Below, one piece after another: positions 47,568-59,000 of a stretch of 64,000 nucleotides of DNA. Every line of letters starts with the position of its first letter. The stretch's first letter is position 1. Location: the NCBI GenBank assembly GCA_023853785.1, contig JAJIRX010000597.1:276185-340184 (forward strand), in the 5' to 3' direction. The DNA comes from Psilocybe azurescens (Eukaryota > Basidiomycota > Agaricomycetes > Agaricales > Agrocybaceae). The notes below the pieces were generated by a model that was not told the DNA's origin, made no database searches, and worked only from the letters and a program-made list of their open reading frames with translations. The position numbers were made by a program, and so were the translations under genes.

Positions 47568-49829
47568 ATGTTTCTTGAAAATCATTGTTCTACGATTTCA
47601 AGCATTTCGACTTATCGCGCTGAAAACCACAGAGAAAGCTTTAGTGATTATGTCAAGGGAACTCGAGCGATTCAAATTGGATAAATATCTCGAGTGTCTA
47701 AACAACGGAAACCAGAACACAACCCATTTCACAGACATCAGCAAACAATGGAAAACGCCCAAGAAAAATAACTTCGTTGATTGTGCCAATGAAATCTCGG
47801 AGTACATATTTTCTGCGAAGGGGGATCCAAACACCGTTTACACTGGTGAGACATTTTAATGCTCCTTCAACGCTAGCATTTAATGTTCTGTCAGGTCCGT
47901 TGGTATTTAAAAGTCTCGGGGATCAGGCTCAACCAAAGCACGTCAGAAACACTCAATGTAAACCAAAAGTTGTTGCAGCATTCCGAGACGACTGGCGCCA
48001 CAATGGTCAAGTTTACGCTTGGCCACTGATTCAACTCACAGGCGAAATCACGACGTCTGAAGAAGAATCTACCAACACACAAAGAAAGAGCCATGTTGCA
48101 ACATATCTCCATTACATGATTCTCGCTCGACCGGACCTTTACGTCGCTCATGGCCTCCTTGTCGATGATTCAACTGTCACATTCTTCGCTGGAATCACTG
48201 GGCAAGGCATAATCGATATTCAACTTGATTTCGACGACGAACGCCTTCCATCGCTTTTGTATGCGTTGATCGATCATATCTACAATCCCGGTAAATTCAA
48301 GGACAATCGATATGAGATCAAGTTCAACTTGCAATTGCAAGAATGCGAATACACCCTGCTTCTCGAGACCACGGTGCCCAGAGAAACGCGGAAGTGTCCA
48401 AAATTTCGGGCCACTTATGCTGACAACCCATTTGGAACGACTACATATATTTTCGCGGCTTCAGAACCAATCATGATTAACAATATGCCTCTGCGCATAG
48501 TCAAAGACCAATATTGCCGCGTGACGCTGTTCAGCGAGCCGGAGATCCTTAAACACATCCATGAAGAAGACGAGACACCTGGTGTGGTAAAACTTATATA
48601 TGATGAGAAATGGGAAATACCAGTGCCTTCCAATCATAGAGTCAAGCGTCGCCTGGGGTTCTCGCAACAGGGGGATCCTTTTATGAGTATAAGGACAGTC
48701 AGAGCTATGCTGGAAGCTGCATACGACATCCTGGAAGGTCAGTGACTCAATCCTATACATAGCGAGTTCCACGTACTTACATTTTATAGTCACGAGATAC
48801 CTTAGGTTTAAGCGCAATGTTCTTCATCGCGATCTTAGTGTTGGCAATATTCTTGTCAACACTACCTCTGATGCGTCAGATACTCCACTTAGCAAGGGAG
48901 GGGCCGAAAGCAGCCAGGATAGACATGTTAGAGAATTAGAAATTTGCTTTATAAAACATCTTCTGGGTGAAAGGTACGCGACAGCAGAGATGTTCTAGGC
49001 GTTGACTGATTCTGGACCAACAACAGTCCAAATCCTCAAAAACTTCTACTGTTCTCATCGATTTCAATCGTGCCGAGCGCCTAGACATTAAAACCGATGC
49101 TACACATGCTCGGATTGGCCGAACGGTTTGCCGTGACTCAAAGCGATATACATGATATTTTTCTAACATATATTCGACAGGGAACACCGCTATTCATTGC
49201 CAGAGCTGTCCAAAACGGAGGTCCATTCCCAGACCTTCCGCAAAGCACAATAACTGTTCTCGTTGGAGTGCCGGAGCCATCTCTGACTTACCAACAACGC
49301 CATCCAGAGCGTACCCAACTCTGACAAGATTAGAATGGGTTTTTTACTTGACAAAGACGCCATTTTGACTCCGCGCGAGTGGAGACATGAACTCTACCAC
49401 GATGCTGAATCAATTTTCTGGATCATTTTGTATTGGTTTACCTTGGCCAACCCTGAACCTCGGAACATCGACCAAAAAATCGACACTGCTAGTTGGTTAC
49501 GATTCATTAACACTTCAAACTGCATGTCACGCAATGCCCTAGTGTTCGGTGTGGCGGGTGGTCTGAGAGAGATTCCTCTTCACTCGAAGTTTTCTCCTGC
49601 TTTCGGATTGCTTACAATTCTGGCACAAGCCGTATATCCCGGCCCGTACTACCTGGCAGAAGATAACCTAAGGACTCGACCCGATTTTGTTCACGAAGTA
49701 TTTCAGCGGGCTATTCTCAGTTTCATTATTGTTAACAAAGACGAGGAGTTCATGAACTTAGAAATTGCTCCATTCCCTCGGCAACTCGAAGAAACCGTAT
49801 TCCTCTATCAGACCCTTCCCACAACGTAA
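47568..49829 (+). pseudogene. FunK1-type protein kinase, copy C (several indels)
   Basis: Most of a FunK1 kinase on the plus strand: DKYLECLNNGNQNTTHFTD, FVDCANEISEYIF, a clean intron (GTGAGA donor near 47847 to GTTCTGTCAG near 47894) into PLVFKSLGDQ, then KPKVVAAFRDDW, QVYAWPLIQLTGEI, the catalytic loop VLHRDLSVGN, LIDFNRAERLD, HARIGRT, GTPLFIARAV, and the C-terminal block to a TAA at 49827. Breaks relative to copies A and B: about 5 bases lost near 47682, one base at the acceptor near 49021, and 2 bases lost at 49323 (CTCTTCG to CTCTG). Breaks of 2 and 5 bases are less typical of homopolymer error, so true decay is likely. It is followed by a broken P450 in the same orientation. Confidence 0.75.
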
Positions 49830-51126
49830 ACCCGCACTCTTCTGCCACGTTGCCTCAAGGCTCGCTGCCAGCATCTATCGACAGGATAAACTGTAGGTCA
49901 ATCAACAAGACCTGGCCGAAATTCCTAAGTATGCTATATTAGCTCTCTTTCCTCCCACCTCCACCATACAGTTTTTTTTCACACATAATCTAATCCACCA
50001 GTTTCCTAACCTTTGGACTAGAGTCCAGGAACCGTTAGTTTTTATCGTCAGAAGTCTTTTCAGATTCCTTGGTGAACTGCTTCGAATCCATGATCCATCT
50101 ATGCGTGCATTACGTAGGACTCCGTGACTCTACCAATCTCATGTTGCCTTGAATGCAACTCAGACGTTCGAAGACAGAGATACTCGAATAAGCGCCCAAT
50201 GTGGGGTTGACCGCTCGAGCCTCGCAAGTATAAAATGAAAGGATATCATACCGCATTGACATGTTCCCAAGCAGATATTCAATGGCTTAGACTGGCAATG
50301 TCATTCAGGTGAGGGATTGGCTCGGATCCGTCTCCGATACACTTATATCAGCCAGATATTCAGCGGTCATTCACGTTGAGAGTGTCCCCATTGATTTCAC
50401 GGGTAGTGATAGCTCTGCGGGGCCAGCCAGCCAGAGTGTCATGTGTGTTTAATTTGACTAACATAATGGTTAACACAAGCCTGCCACATTCGAATGCCAA
50501 ACGGAAAACATTTCGAAGACTTTCAGTTGTCAACTATGATAACACACACGCACACATAATGGGGATTCGGATGATTGTTAAACTATAATAATCAACAGGT
50601 ACGCCAGCGGATAATAATTCAATCGACAGACAAGATTGTGGCTGCCAGTTGACGGTAGAGCTGTCCTCGCAGATACACCGCAATGTCATATTCGTAGAGT
50701 ATACGGGCGTTTATAATACGTGTCTTGACACAGAAGACAAAAGAAAATTAATGCAAACTTTTGTTCATCACTCTCGGCGTTCAGATAGTTGGACCGTGCT
50801 GTGTAGTTATCTGAACGGGGACGGCCCCGTAACATGTTATATACACGCGCATTACGACAGGGGCCAACACCGTTTCAAGGTTATTTGCTGGCCTTATTTC
50901 TAGGTACATAGCAAAAGCGCCTACGGCGGTATACTACTAGAAGCTTAGTCAGCAAAGCGTTGGCGTCTCGGACACTGTATGTCAACATTTCCCAAGCTCT
51001 CATTAAATTCAAGCCGCACTACTTCGTAATCACTCTCAATATAAATGGCATCAGTCCAAAAACTACATTGAGAATAACTCTACGACATACAAACAGCCGA
51101 GTTTCTAAACCCAACCCGCGTGCAAC
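49830..51126. other. Intergenic between FunK1 copy C and the P450 pseudogene
   Basis: 1.3 kb, no gene recognised. A perfect 10-base inverted repeat CGTTCAGATA / TATCTGAACG with an 20-base loop lies at 50778-50817. Confidence 0.35.
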
Positions 51127-53423
51127 ATGGGCTACTACCATCAAGTGTTTCTCTCTCTTCTAGGAGCTCTGGGATTCTACGTATTTTACAAACTGGCCAA
51201 GATTATTTATCATGAACGGACGTCGCCGCTGCGTACTCTTCCTGGCCCTCCTAGTTCCAGTTTCATTTTTGGAAACATGAAAGAACTGCGCGAAGTCGTA
51301 CGTCTTGCATTTCATATGATTATGGCGCATAGATTTAACTTGAAGCTTGTCGATGCTCTTCCAGGAAACTCAATGGATCGAATAATATGGATCAACGATT
51401 ACATACAAGTCGTACTTTGGAGTTAGTAGGTTTCAACCTGATTGTGCACTAATGCTAATCCAGTATTCTGTAGATGAGCCGTCTCTATACCACAGACGTG
51501 AAAGCAATTAACCATATTCTTATGAACGACTACGTATATCAGAAGACCGAAGACGTACGCTACACTCTTCGTAAGATTTTAGGTGATGGTGTACTCGTTG
51601 TAGAAGAAGACAAACACAAGCAACAGGTGCGCCCATCCATGATTTGTCACATCCGCCCTCTTGACATACATGGTACTTCACTATTTTCGAAACAGAGAAG
51701 AATCATGGTGCGTGCTGAATTATATATCTGCTTGAATTGACAGGCTGACGTAGATAAAGAACCCTGCTTTTAGTGGGTCTCAGATAAGAGAACTGGCGGA
51801 AATCTTTGTTGAGAAAGCTATTGAGGTATACTCCGCATTGACCTCCCAGGGGCTACGAAATTGATAGAGCGTTAACTATCTCATTAATGCCAGCTTCGAG
51901 ATATTTGGCGACAAGAGGTCAACAAAAGTGGTCGCATTGAGGCCCTCTCCTGGCTTAGCAAAACGACTCTCGACGTCATTGGGTTGGCTGGTGAGTATAA
52001 TAATGTGATGACATATTAGAATCATAAGTTCTAATCATGGGTCAGGTTTCAATTATAATTTCAATGCGCTGGCTGATGGCAAGAGCGAACTGAACGATGC
52101 ATTCTCAACTCTGTTCCAGGCTTCCACTAGTGTGAGCATATTACCCGTGATCAAAGCACTCGTCCCTGCTCTGCGTTTTGTTGTATGTTGTTGACTTTCG
52201 CTCTGTTATCGTGCTAATTCGACCATACTTCAGCCAGGTAAAAGAGACGCCGAAGCCAAGTCCTCTATGAACACAATGAAACGCATTGGATACGAACTAT
52301 TACACGAGAGTAAAATGGGTCTCATGGCTGAAGATAATAATACTAAAGTGGGTCAAAATTCTTTGAAAAGACGGGACCTTCTCTCCTTGTTGCTCCGGGC
52401 AAATACATCAAACGATCTACCATTAAATCAACGCATGTCAGACGAGGATGTTATTGCTCGTAAGTTATCTAACTCTCCCCTGTCAATTCAGAATATTTAT
52501 AGGAAATCTTTATGTCAGAGGTCCCCACTTTTTAGTTGCTGGTCATGAGACAACAAGGTACCTTGCTCCATTTTACTCAACCTCGGTAGAGTTTTGATGC
52601 AAACGTCTGCACAAGTACTGCAACAGTCTGGGCACTGTATGCTCTATCTTTGGATGTCAGGATTCAGTCCAAACTTCGGGATGAACTTCTGGCTGTTGGG
52701 ACAGATAACCCCACAATGGACGAATTAAACGCTTTGCCATATCTTGATGCTGTCGTAAGAGAAAGTCTTCGAGTCCATTCTCCAGTAAGGGACTCCTCTC
52801 GGGTTGCAATGAAGGACGACGTTATCCCTCTTGCTAAACCAATTCGTGATATACACGGAAATCTATTGGATAGGGTAAGGTGAGTGCAATTGTTAACGAC
52901 CTCAATTGTTTTGACAACTCTGTGCGGAGTCTGTAAGGGCGAAACCTTCGTCATCCCCGTTGCTGCTTTGAATCTGGATAAATCAATTTGGGGCGGAGAC
53001 GCAGCTGAGTTCAAGTGTGCACATGTTTCTTCATTCTCGTGTCCTGCTGATAGTATCTAATAATCCATCCATCAGGCCCGAGCGATGGGAAAAACTTCCT
53101 GAGACTGTTGGATCTGTCCCGGGCGTTTGGGGAATTATGATGACTTTCCTAGGCGGACCTCGCGCATGCATTGGGTATCGATTCTCTCTCGTAGAGTCAG
53201 TCATTTCAATACAGCAGAAATTCTGTTACATTGTTGACTTTCGGATTCTAGGATGAAGGCACTGCTATTCACTCTTATTAGAGCATTTGAATTCGAGCTC
53301 GGCGTAGCCCCAGAGGACCTGATCAAGAAATCAAGAATTGTCCGACGCCCTCTTCTGAGATCGGACCCGGGAGCGGGAAACCAGAAGCCTTTGATTCTCA
53401 AACCGGTTAATCTTACCATGTAA
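51127..53423 (+). pseudogene. Cytochrome P450, broken copy
   Basis: Inverted relative of the intact P450 at 17197-19494, sharing the intron layout and most motifs: anchor FLSLLGALGFYVFYKL, hinge [31 protein letters not shown]-helix VAGHETT, ERLRVHSP-type ExxR as ESLR, and the haem motif [13 protein letters not shown] at 53421. Exon 2 is damaged: where the intact gene codes [13 protein letters not shown], about 13 bases are missing and an in-frame TAA stands before YGST (about 51368-51390). In addition the T5 run at 52529-52533 is one T short of the frame needed for PTFLVAGHE. The deletion plus stop make this a likely pseudogene. Confidence 0.78.
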
Positions 53424-54376
53424 CGGTCATTTTGCCTCATGGCTGGCTTTTGACTGTTACCTGCATATTTTATATTTTTATGCGATCTCTACTTCATAAA
53501 TGCTGATTTCTCATCTCCGCTCATGTTGAGTACGAAAGACTCATGGATGAGATCCGGACATTTTGATTCAGGGAACTCTCATATCCATATCCGTGCCACT
53601 CATTGTATCACTTTGACTCGTGTTGGGTGCTAAAGTATAGCCTCTTGAACCCGGGACATCCTGTCCTATTCAAGTCTTTTTATGTAGACGTAAACGTACA
53701 GATATTTAGGGCACTGACATTATAATGCTTGAGCCTGTCTCCATCATGATCATTTAGCATACACGAGCCTAATGGGTCAAGGAATCTCATTCTCAAAGTT
53801 GTGGGAATATTTGGCAGGAAATGAGCGGTGGTCACAAGGGAGGATAGGCAGCCTTGAGGCCATAGCTTGAGGCCCAATGATTTCGTTGAGATTCGACAAG
53901 CTGTTATATTATGACTCAGAATGACGCATTTTTATCTCTTATCAAAGTCCGCAAGGCTGACTCCTTTCCACGACTCACTTTCTCTATAAGTACTTACTTA
54001 GTACTATGTCCTTATCTGAGTATTTTCTGGCTAGTGAATAGATATATGTCGTCGCATGAACAGACCTTTGTATTGATACTTTACTTACTACACGGTTTCT
54101 TAGGCAATAAGCGCCCGAGAGAAGAGTGAAGTGCTGGCTCAGTGGCCCGAGATCCAACTCATAATCATCAAGTTTTGTCGCATGATTGCAACGTTTGTCA
54201 AACGAGGATGCCTGTGCTCACTCCCCGTGTCCAATTTTCGTGAGCAGGCGGGAAGCCACTTTCACCATTTTTGGTTGTGTGGACACTCTGATCCTAGCAT
54301 CATGACTTTTGGGGCACCGCGAAGCACGTGTACCTGTATCATAGCTGTGGACAATCAAAGTTGACGGCAGCTCGCC
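53424..54376. other. Intergenic up to the retrotransposon
   Basis: About 950 bp, AT-rich, no gene recognised. The last five bases before the LTR (TCGCC) are the expected left target-site duplication; only the first base of the right copy (T, 64000) lies in the window. Confidence 0.4.
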
Positions 54377-54786
54377 TGTGACGATAGCGCACCTATCGTG
54401 ACGAGATTGTTGCGATGGGTGATGGTATTGCCACACGAGATTAGATTTATGAGAGGTTGAGAGGGAGGTTGATTGATGGGATGATAAGACAGCTTGAAAA
54501 GTGGGGTTCGTATTTCTTGTCTTTACAGTGTACAAATTAGAGTCCTTATATACATCGAGGTGGACTATGGAGCTAGAGGGGTAGCTACTGCGGAGGAGGA
54601 GTAATTACAATTGTATGACATAGAGTAAAGGAGTAAAGGAGTAAAGGAGGAGAATGAAGAATGAAGAATGAAGAATAATGACGAAGTATGGTACAAGATA
54701 CAAAGGGAGGATTAAAGATGAGAGATAAGATAATAATGCGGAAAGATAAGATCAACGAGTTACGAAAAGATCACGTATTCGCTACA
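54377..54786 (-). repeat. 3' LTR (left copy), 410 bp
   Basis: Matches 63594-63999 base for base except for 4 extra bases in an AGTAAAGG tandem repeat near 54635-54650. Contains AATGAAG repeats and a 7-base terminal inverted repeat ACGATAG..CTATCGT (54381-54399). Confidence 0.93.
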
Positions 54787-54822
54787 TACGCCCTCCGAGG
54801 GTTCTGCAGGAATCCTCCAAAT

Positions 54823-55598
54823 TTAAACTGAAATCATCGAAGAGGATCCGGAAGTGGAATCGTCGTTATCGTGGAAATTTGCGAAAGCATCTGTGCAATT
54901 GATAGGAGGGAATGATGCGAGAGGTGGGCGCTTGCGTTTAAGATTAACAGGTTTGGCTTCAAGAGTGGCCTTGAGATTGGCAATCTCTGCCAGCATACGT
55001 TTGACGTTGTTCTGGGTGGACCATCCGGAGTAACGAGGATGAGCACGAGGGGGCGACGAAGTCTTTCCATCCAACTAAAGATAGATCAATATGAAAATCG
55101 CCGAAATTGACAGGTTCTCCAGAGCAGGTGACAGTTTGTGTGTCAGAATGGTAGATAGAGAGTCGTTTGTTGGTGGGATTACAGTGATTAAAATCGGAGG
55201 CAAACTGAGTATATCCTTCGGGCATGAGGTTGGGATTAAACCGACCAAAACGGATACGCTTGTCTGTAAGAATAAACATAGCCACTTGTCCCAGATGAAA
55301 TATGCGGTATAAATTGGAGTTTTAGCGGTCACGGACACGAATGGTAGTGCGAGTAGGTTGAGAAATATAAGGATGGTGGAAGGTGATATACTTTGGGGGG
55401 CGCTTTCCTGTAGACTTGAGGGGTCTCGGAAATGGTTAAAGCGGCAGAGGAAACATCCATATGGATGTCAGGGATGGCTTCTCCATGGTCAGTGACAATA
55501 GCAGCGTTAAGGGAAGGGCTGGATGCAATGTCCTGAGGTCTAGGGGTGCCAGGGCGCTCGGACTGAGTGGCGGTCTTCTGGAATTTAAGAGACTCCAT
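54823..55598 (-). CDS. Extra ORF downstream of integrase (ORF3), broken by frame changes
   Basis: Begins at the ATG at 55598, 90 bp after the integrase stop, and runs through three overlapping frames to a stop at 54823, about 255 codons in all. The N-terminal part is Ser/Thr/Pro-rich; the middle has IRFGRFNPNLMPEGYTQFASD and HCNPTNKRLSIYHSDTQ; the C-terminal part has a basic patch (NLKRKRPPLASF) and an acidic Ser tail. A TAA interrupts the frame near 55320. No transmembrane helix, so it is not a typical envelope gene. Function unknown. Confidence 0.5.
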
Positions 55599-55687
55599 TA
55601 TGAATAGGAAGATAAGGATGATATGAATAATAAGCAGAGTTAAAAGTTGTTTGAAAGCGATGGTGTGTGATGATTGTGTTGGGGAAA

Positions 55688-57526
55688 TTAAAGCGAAAGG
55701 TGTAGAGTATTTATATGAAAAGGAGGAGATAGGTTTCCGATGAAGTCATAAATAAATTTGAGGGTCGTTCTGAGGGGTTTGGCTGATCCTGGAGGGAGAG
55801 AAAGAATGGAATCAATTCCTAGAAGCTCCAGGTATTCCTTCAGAGCATTGAGGTGCGTAATTTGTTTGTATGGGAGCCATGTTATATCACCAGCTTTCCA
55901 CAATATTTCAAAGGTGGCTTCATCTTTGGAGCCAGAATGGTTTAAGATCTTCTCCACAGCCCATTCTGGTTCAAATTCGCTTTCCAGATTTAATTGAGTT
56001 GTTAGACGTCCAGGGAATAGTCTGTCGTCATTGGGAATGTGTATTCTCAATAGGGAAGCATGAAATACATTGTGTACTCCCCTCTGCTTCAGATATTTGG
56101 GGAGTTCTATCTCAAATGATTGATTATTAAAGTCTCTGATAATGAGGTATGGTCCTATAAATTTAGGTACTAATTTGCGAGCATGACCTTTAGGGAAAGA
56201 TATGTTCTTGGTAGATATATAAACTAGGTCTCCTTTAATAAATGGAGCCATTCTCCTTCGCTTATTTGCTTCTTGGGTTTGCTTGACCCTTGATGATAGA
56301 ATACTATCATGAGCAGAAATGATTGCCAGCTTTCGTTGCAGGGCAAAGTTTGAACTGAAGGGTACTCCACTGGATCTGCAGAGTTCCAGATCATGGATCT
56401 GGGCATCCGACCTGTATTCAAAAAGAATGGTGCATAACCAGTGCTTTCCAAGCGAGCGGAATTGATGGCAAACTCTATATTTGGTAGTTTCATGACCCAA
56501 TCCGTCTGTTTAGTATTGATGCAATTTCGCAGCATCTGTGTTATTGTTCTATTCGCTCGTTCCGTGGACCCATCGGTCTCTGGATGATATGCACTAGACA
56601 TTTTTAGTTGAGTACCAATCAATTTATTCAATTGAATCCAAAAGGTGCTAGTGAATAATACGTCTCGGTCACTAATGATATGTTTTGGAAGTCCATGGAG
56701 TTTATAGACTTCATCAAACATTAATTCAGCCATTTGTTTGGCATTATAGTTAATTCTGCTTGGGACTAAATGTACCATGGCAGTCAATAAGCATATTATA
56801 ACAGCTATGCAGTCAAAAGTTCCATCCCTATTCTTTGATTCTGGTAATGGTCCTACAAAGTCTACACCAATTGATTCCCATGGTGTTCCCGGAATGGGCA
56901 AGGGATTAAGTAGTCCATAAGGTTTTTGATTAGAGGGCTTGCTCCGTCGACATGTGGTACAGGTTAGACAGTATGATTTTGTATCTGACATCATGTCTTT
57001 CCACCATACATGGTCCCTGAGGTAGATTAGAGTTTTGTTAGTTCCTAAATGGGCCAACATGGAGTGTGCTTCTGAGATCACTATTTCTACGTGCACTTCG
57101 TCCCTGTATTAAAATGTGGGGTATGCATAGAAGCTTTCTATTATTGGATTTCAAATAGATTAGACCATTAAGTACGTCAAAATTCTTGAACTCAGAGGGT
57201 TTGTTCATGATCTTTCTGAAAAACAAATCTTCTCCATATTTAAATCTTATTTCATTTTCCAGGTCAATTCCTGACTGGGATTGCGATACTACAGACAACA
57301 AAGAAGTATCATAGGCCTGGTGCTCAATAGCAGTATCCTGGCGCTCCAGTAGATCCCTGTCAGTTACAGGGTTGATTTTATTTAAGTTCTGTGGCGTTGA
57401 GACTTGTCCTTCCGGACTTATTAAAGTTTCTAATTGTTCATGTGTTGTTCTTAATTTAGTAGTCTGGTTCCTACTCCCGCCCTCCTTTCGTTCTGCAGGG
57501 CCTTTAAGAACGAAACGAGACTTCAT
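55688..57526 (-). CDS. Gypsy integrase with zinc-binding head and chromodomain-like tail
   Basis: The H2C2 zinc-binding head (EAHSMLAHLGTNKTL, CLTCTTCRRSKP) is followed by the DDE core: Asp in GVDFVGP (about 56860), Asp in SDRDVLFTS (about 56675) and Glu in DGSTERANRT (about 56560), spaced as in Gypsy integrases. After a frame change near 56400 come the GPY/F-like module KFIGPYLIIRDF and a chromodomain-like stretch EPEWAVEKILNH..ATFEILWKAGDITWLP. Ends at 55688. Chromodomain tails guide Gypsy chromoviruses to chromatin. Confidence 0.85.
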
Positions 57527-59000
57527 CCGTGCAGCAAATTCTTTGGCTGTTTCCGGACGACCTGTTTCAGCAGGCTCAGACTTTTCCGTGGCTTCCGTTG
57601 CACAGCAACTTTAGCTTCAATGCCTGAGAGAACGGGCATTCTAAATTCAGATATTTCTTCATCATCATTAACAACATCAAAATATGTATATTCACTTGCA
57701 GTTCGCACTGTACCAGGTGCATCATTAGAGTAGATGCGTGATAATGCATCTGCAACTACATTGTCTGTTCCTGGTATGTATATAATCTCAAATGTAAATT
57801 CACTGATTTTTTCCATCCATCGTGCTTGTCTACCAGACAAGTTCTTTTGTTTAATCAGGTGTATCAGACCCTTATGATCCCGTTATCCATTTTAAAAATT
57901 AGCTCCTTGTAGAATATCACGATGGCGAAGCATAGTTTCCACTCCTGCTAGCATTTCTATTTCATGCACAGGATAATTCTGCTGAGCAGAATTTAGTTTA
58001 GCCGAATAAAATGCAGCTATCGCGCTATTTTCCAGTCCGTGCCTTGGCTAATAAGACCTGCTACTCCAGTGGAGCATCCATCCGTAACCATCCAGATTTG
58101 TTGTGCTTCTTTTGAATAATCTAAGGGCACTCTGTGATGGTCTCGTGCACCATGGACTAACTTTTTTAACATTTTCAAATGCACGTTGTTCTGTATATCC
58201 CCATCGAAACGAGACAGTGTCTCCTGTCAGTCCATGTAGGACTCCCATTGGGATCCGTACATTGGGAATATCATCAGCTAAATATCCAACAGAGCCTAAA
58301 AATCCACGTAATAGGTCTCGGTTGGTAGGTGTTTTCCAATTCACAACTGAATCCACTTTATCAGGGTCCATTCTGATCCCATTATTAGTTACAATTCGTC
58401 CTAAAATTTTGAGAGAGGACTGCGAGAAAGTGAAGTTTATTCTTACTAAGATAAAGTTTTTCTTTCTTAAGTACATCAATTAAAATCTTAACATGTCGTA
58501 CATGTTCTTCCAATGTATTTGAATAGACAATTATGTCGTCTAAATAGATGTCCATGAAATGTCCGATGTATGGGGAAAAATATGGTTCATTAGGGCCTGG
58601 TACGTTGCCGGAGCATTACAATCTCCAATTTGAATTACCTGGCTCACCATGTTTCCGTCAGGTGTTGTTACTGCGGTTCGGTTCACATGGTCTGGGTCAA
58701 TTCTAATTTGTTCATAAGCGTCTTTTCCATCCATGGACGATCGAAATTTATGGCTTGCTGCCCTCCGAAGTATTCCTTCAGGATCAGGTAATGGCGACGT
58801 CATTTTATGGGTATTATCATTTCGAGCACGTAAATCTATTACTGTGCGGAGACTGGGTGATTCTCCTGACGCTCTAGGCTTTGGTATGAATAACATTGGG
58901 ACTGTATTTCGCTGAGCTAGTAATTTCCCAGCGTCCTGATCTAAGATAGGCATCTCTCTTCTCAATCCACTGGCTTCGTAACGCTTCAGGGCATCGAGAT
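57523..59000 (-). CDS. Gypsy reverse transcriptase and RNase H (frameshifted)
   Basis: RT motifs in order: RNTVPMLFIPKP, TVIDLRARNDNT, SSMDGKDAYEQIRI, IGDCNAPATYQALMNHIF, and the active site FMDIYLDDIIVYSNT (about 58560-58525), then KILGRIVTNNG and FLGSVGYLADDIP. RNase H shows the DGCSTGVAG start and the end TDHKGLIHL..GTDNVVADALSR. At least three frame changes are needed, including one at the G4A5 run 58572-58580 between the fourth RT motif and YLDD. Confidence 0.85.
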
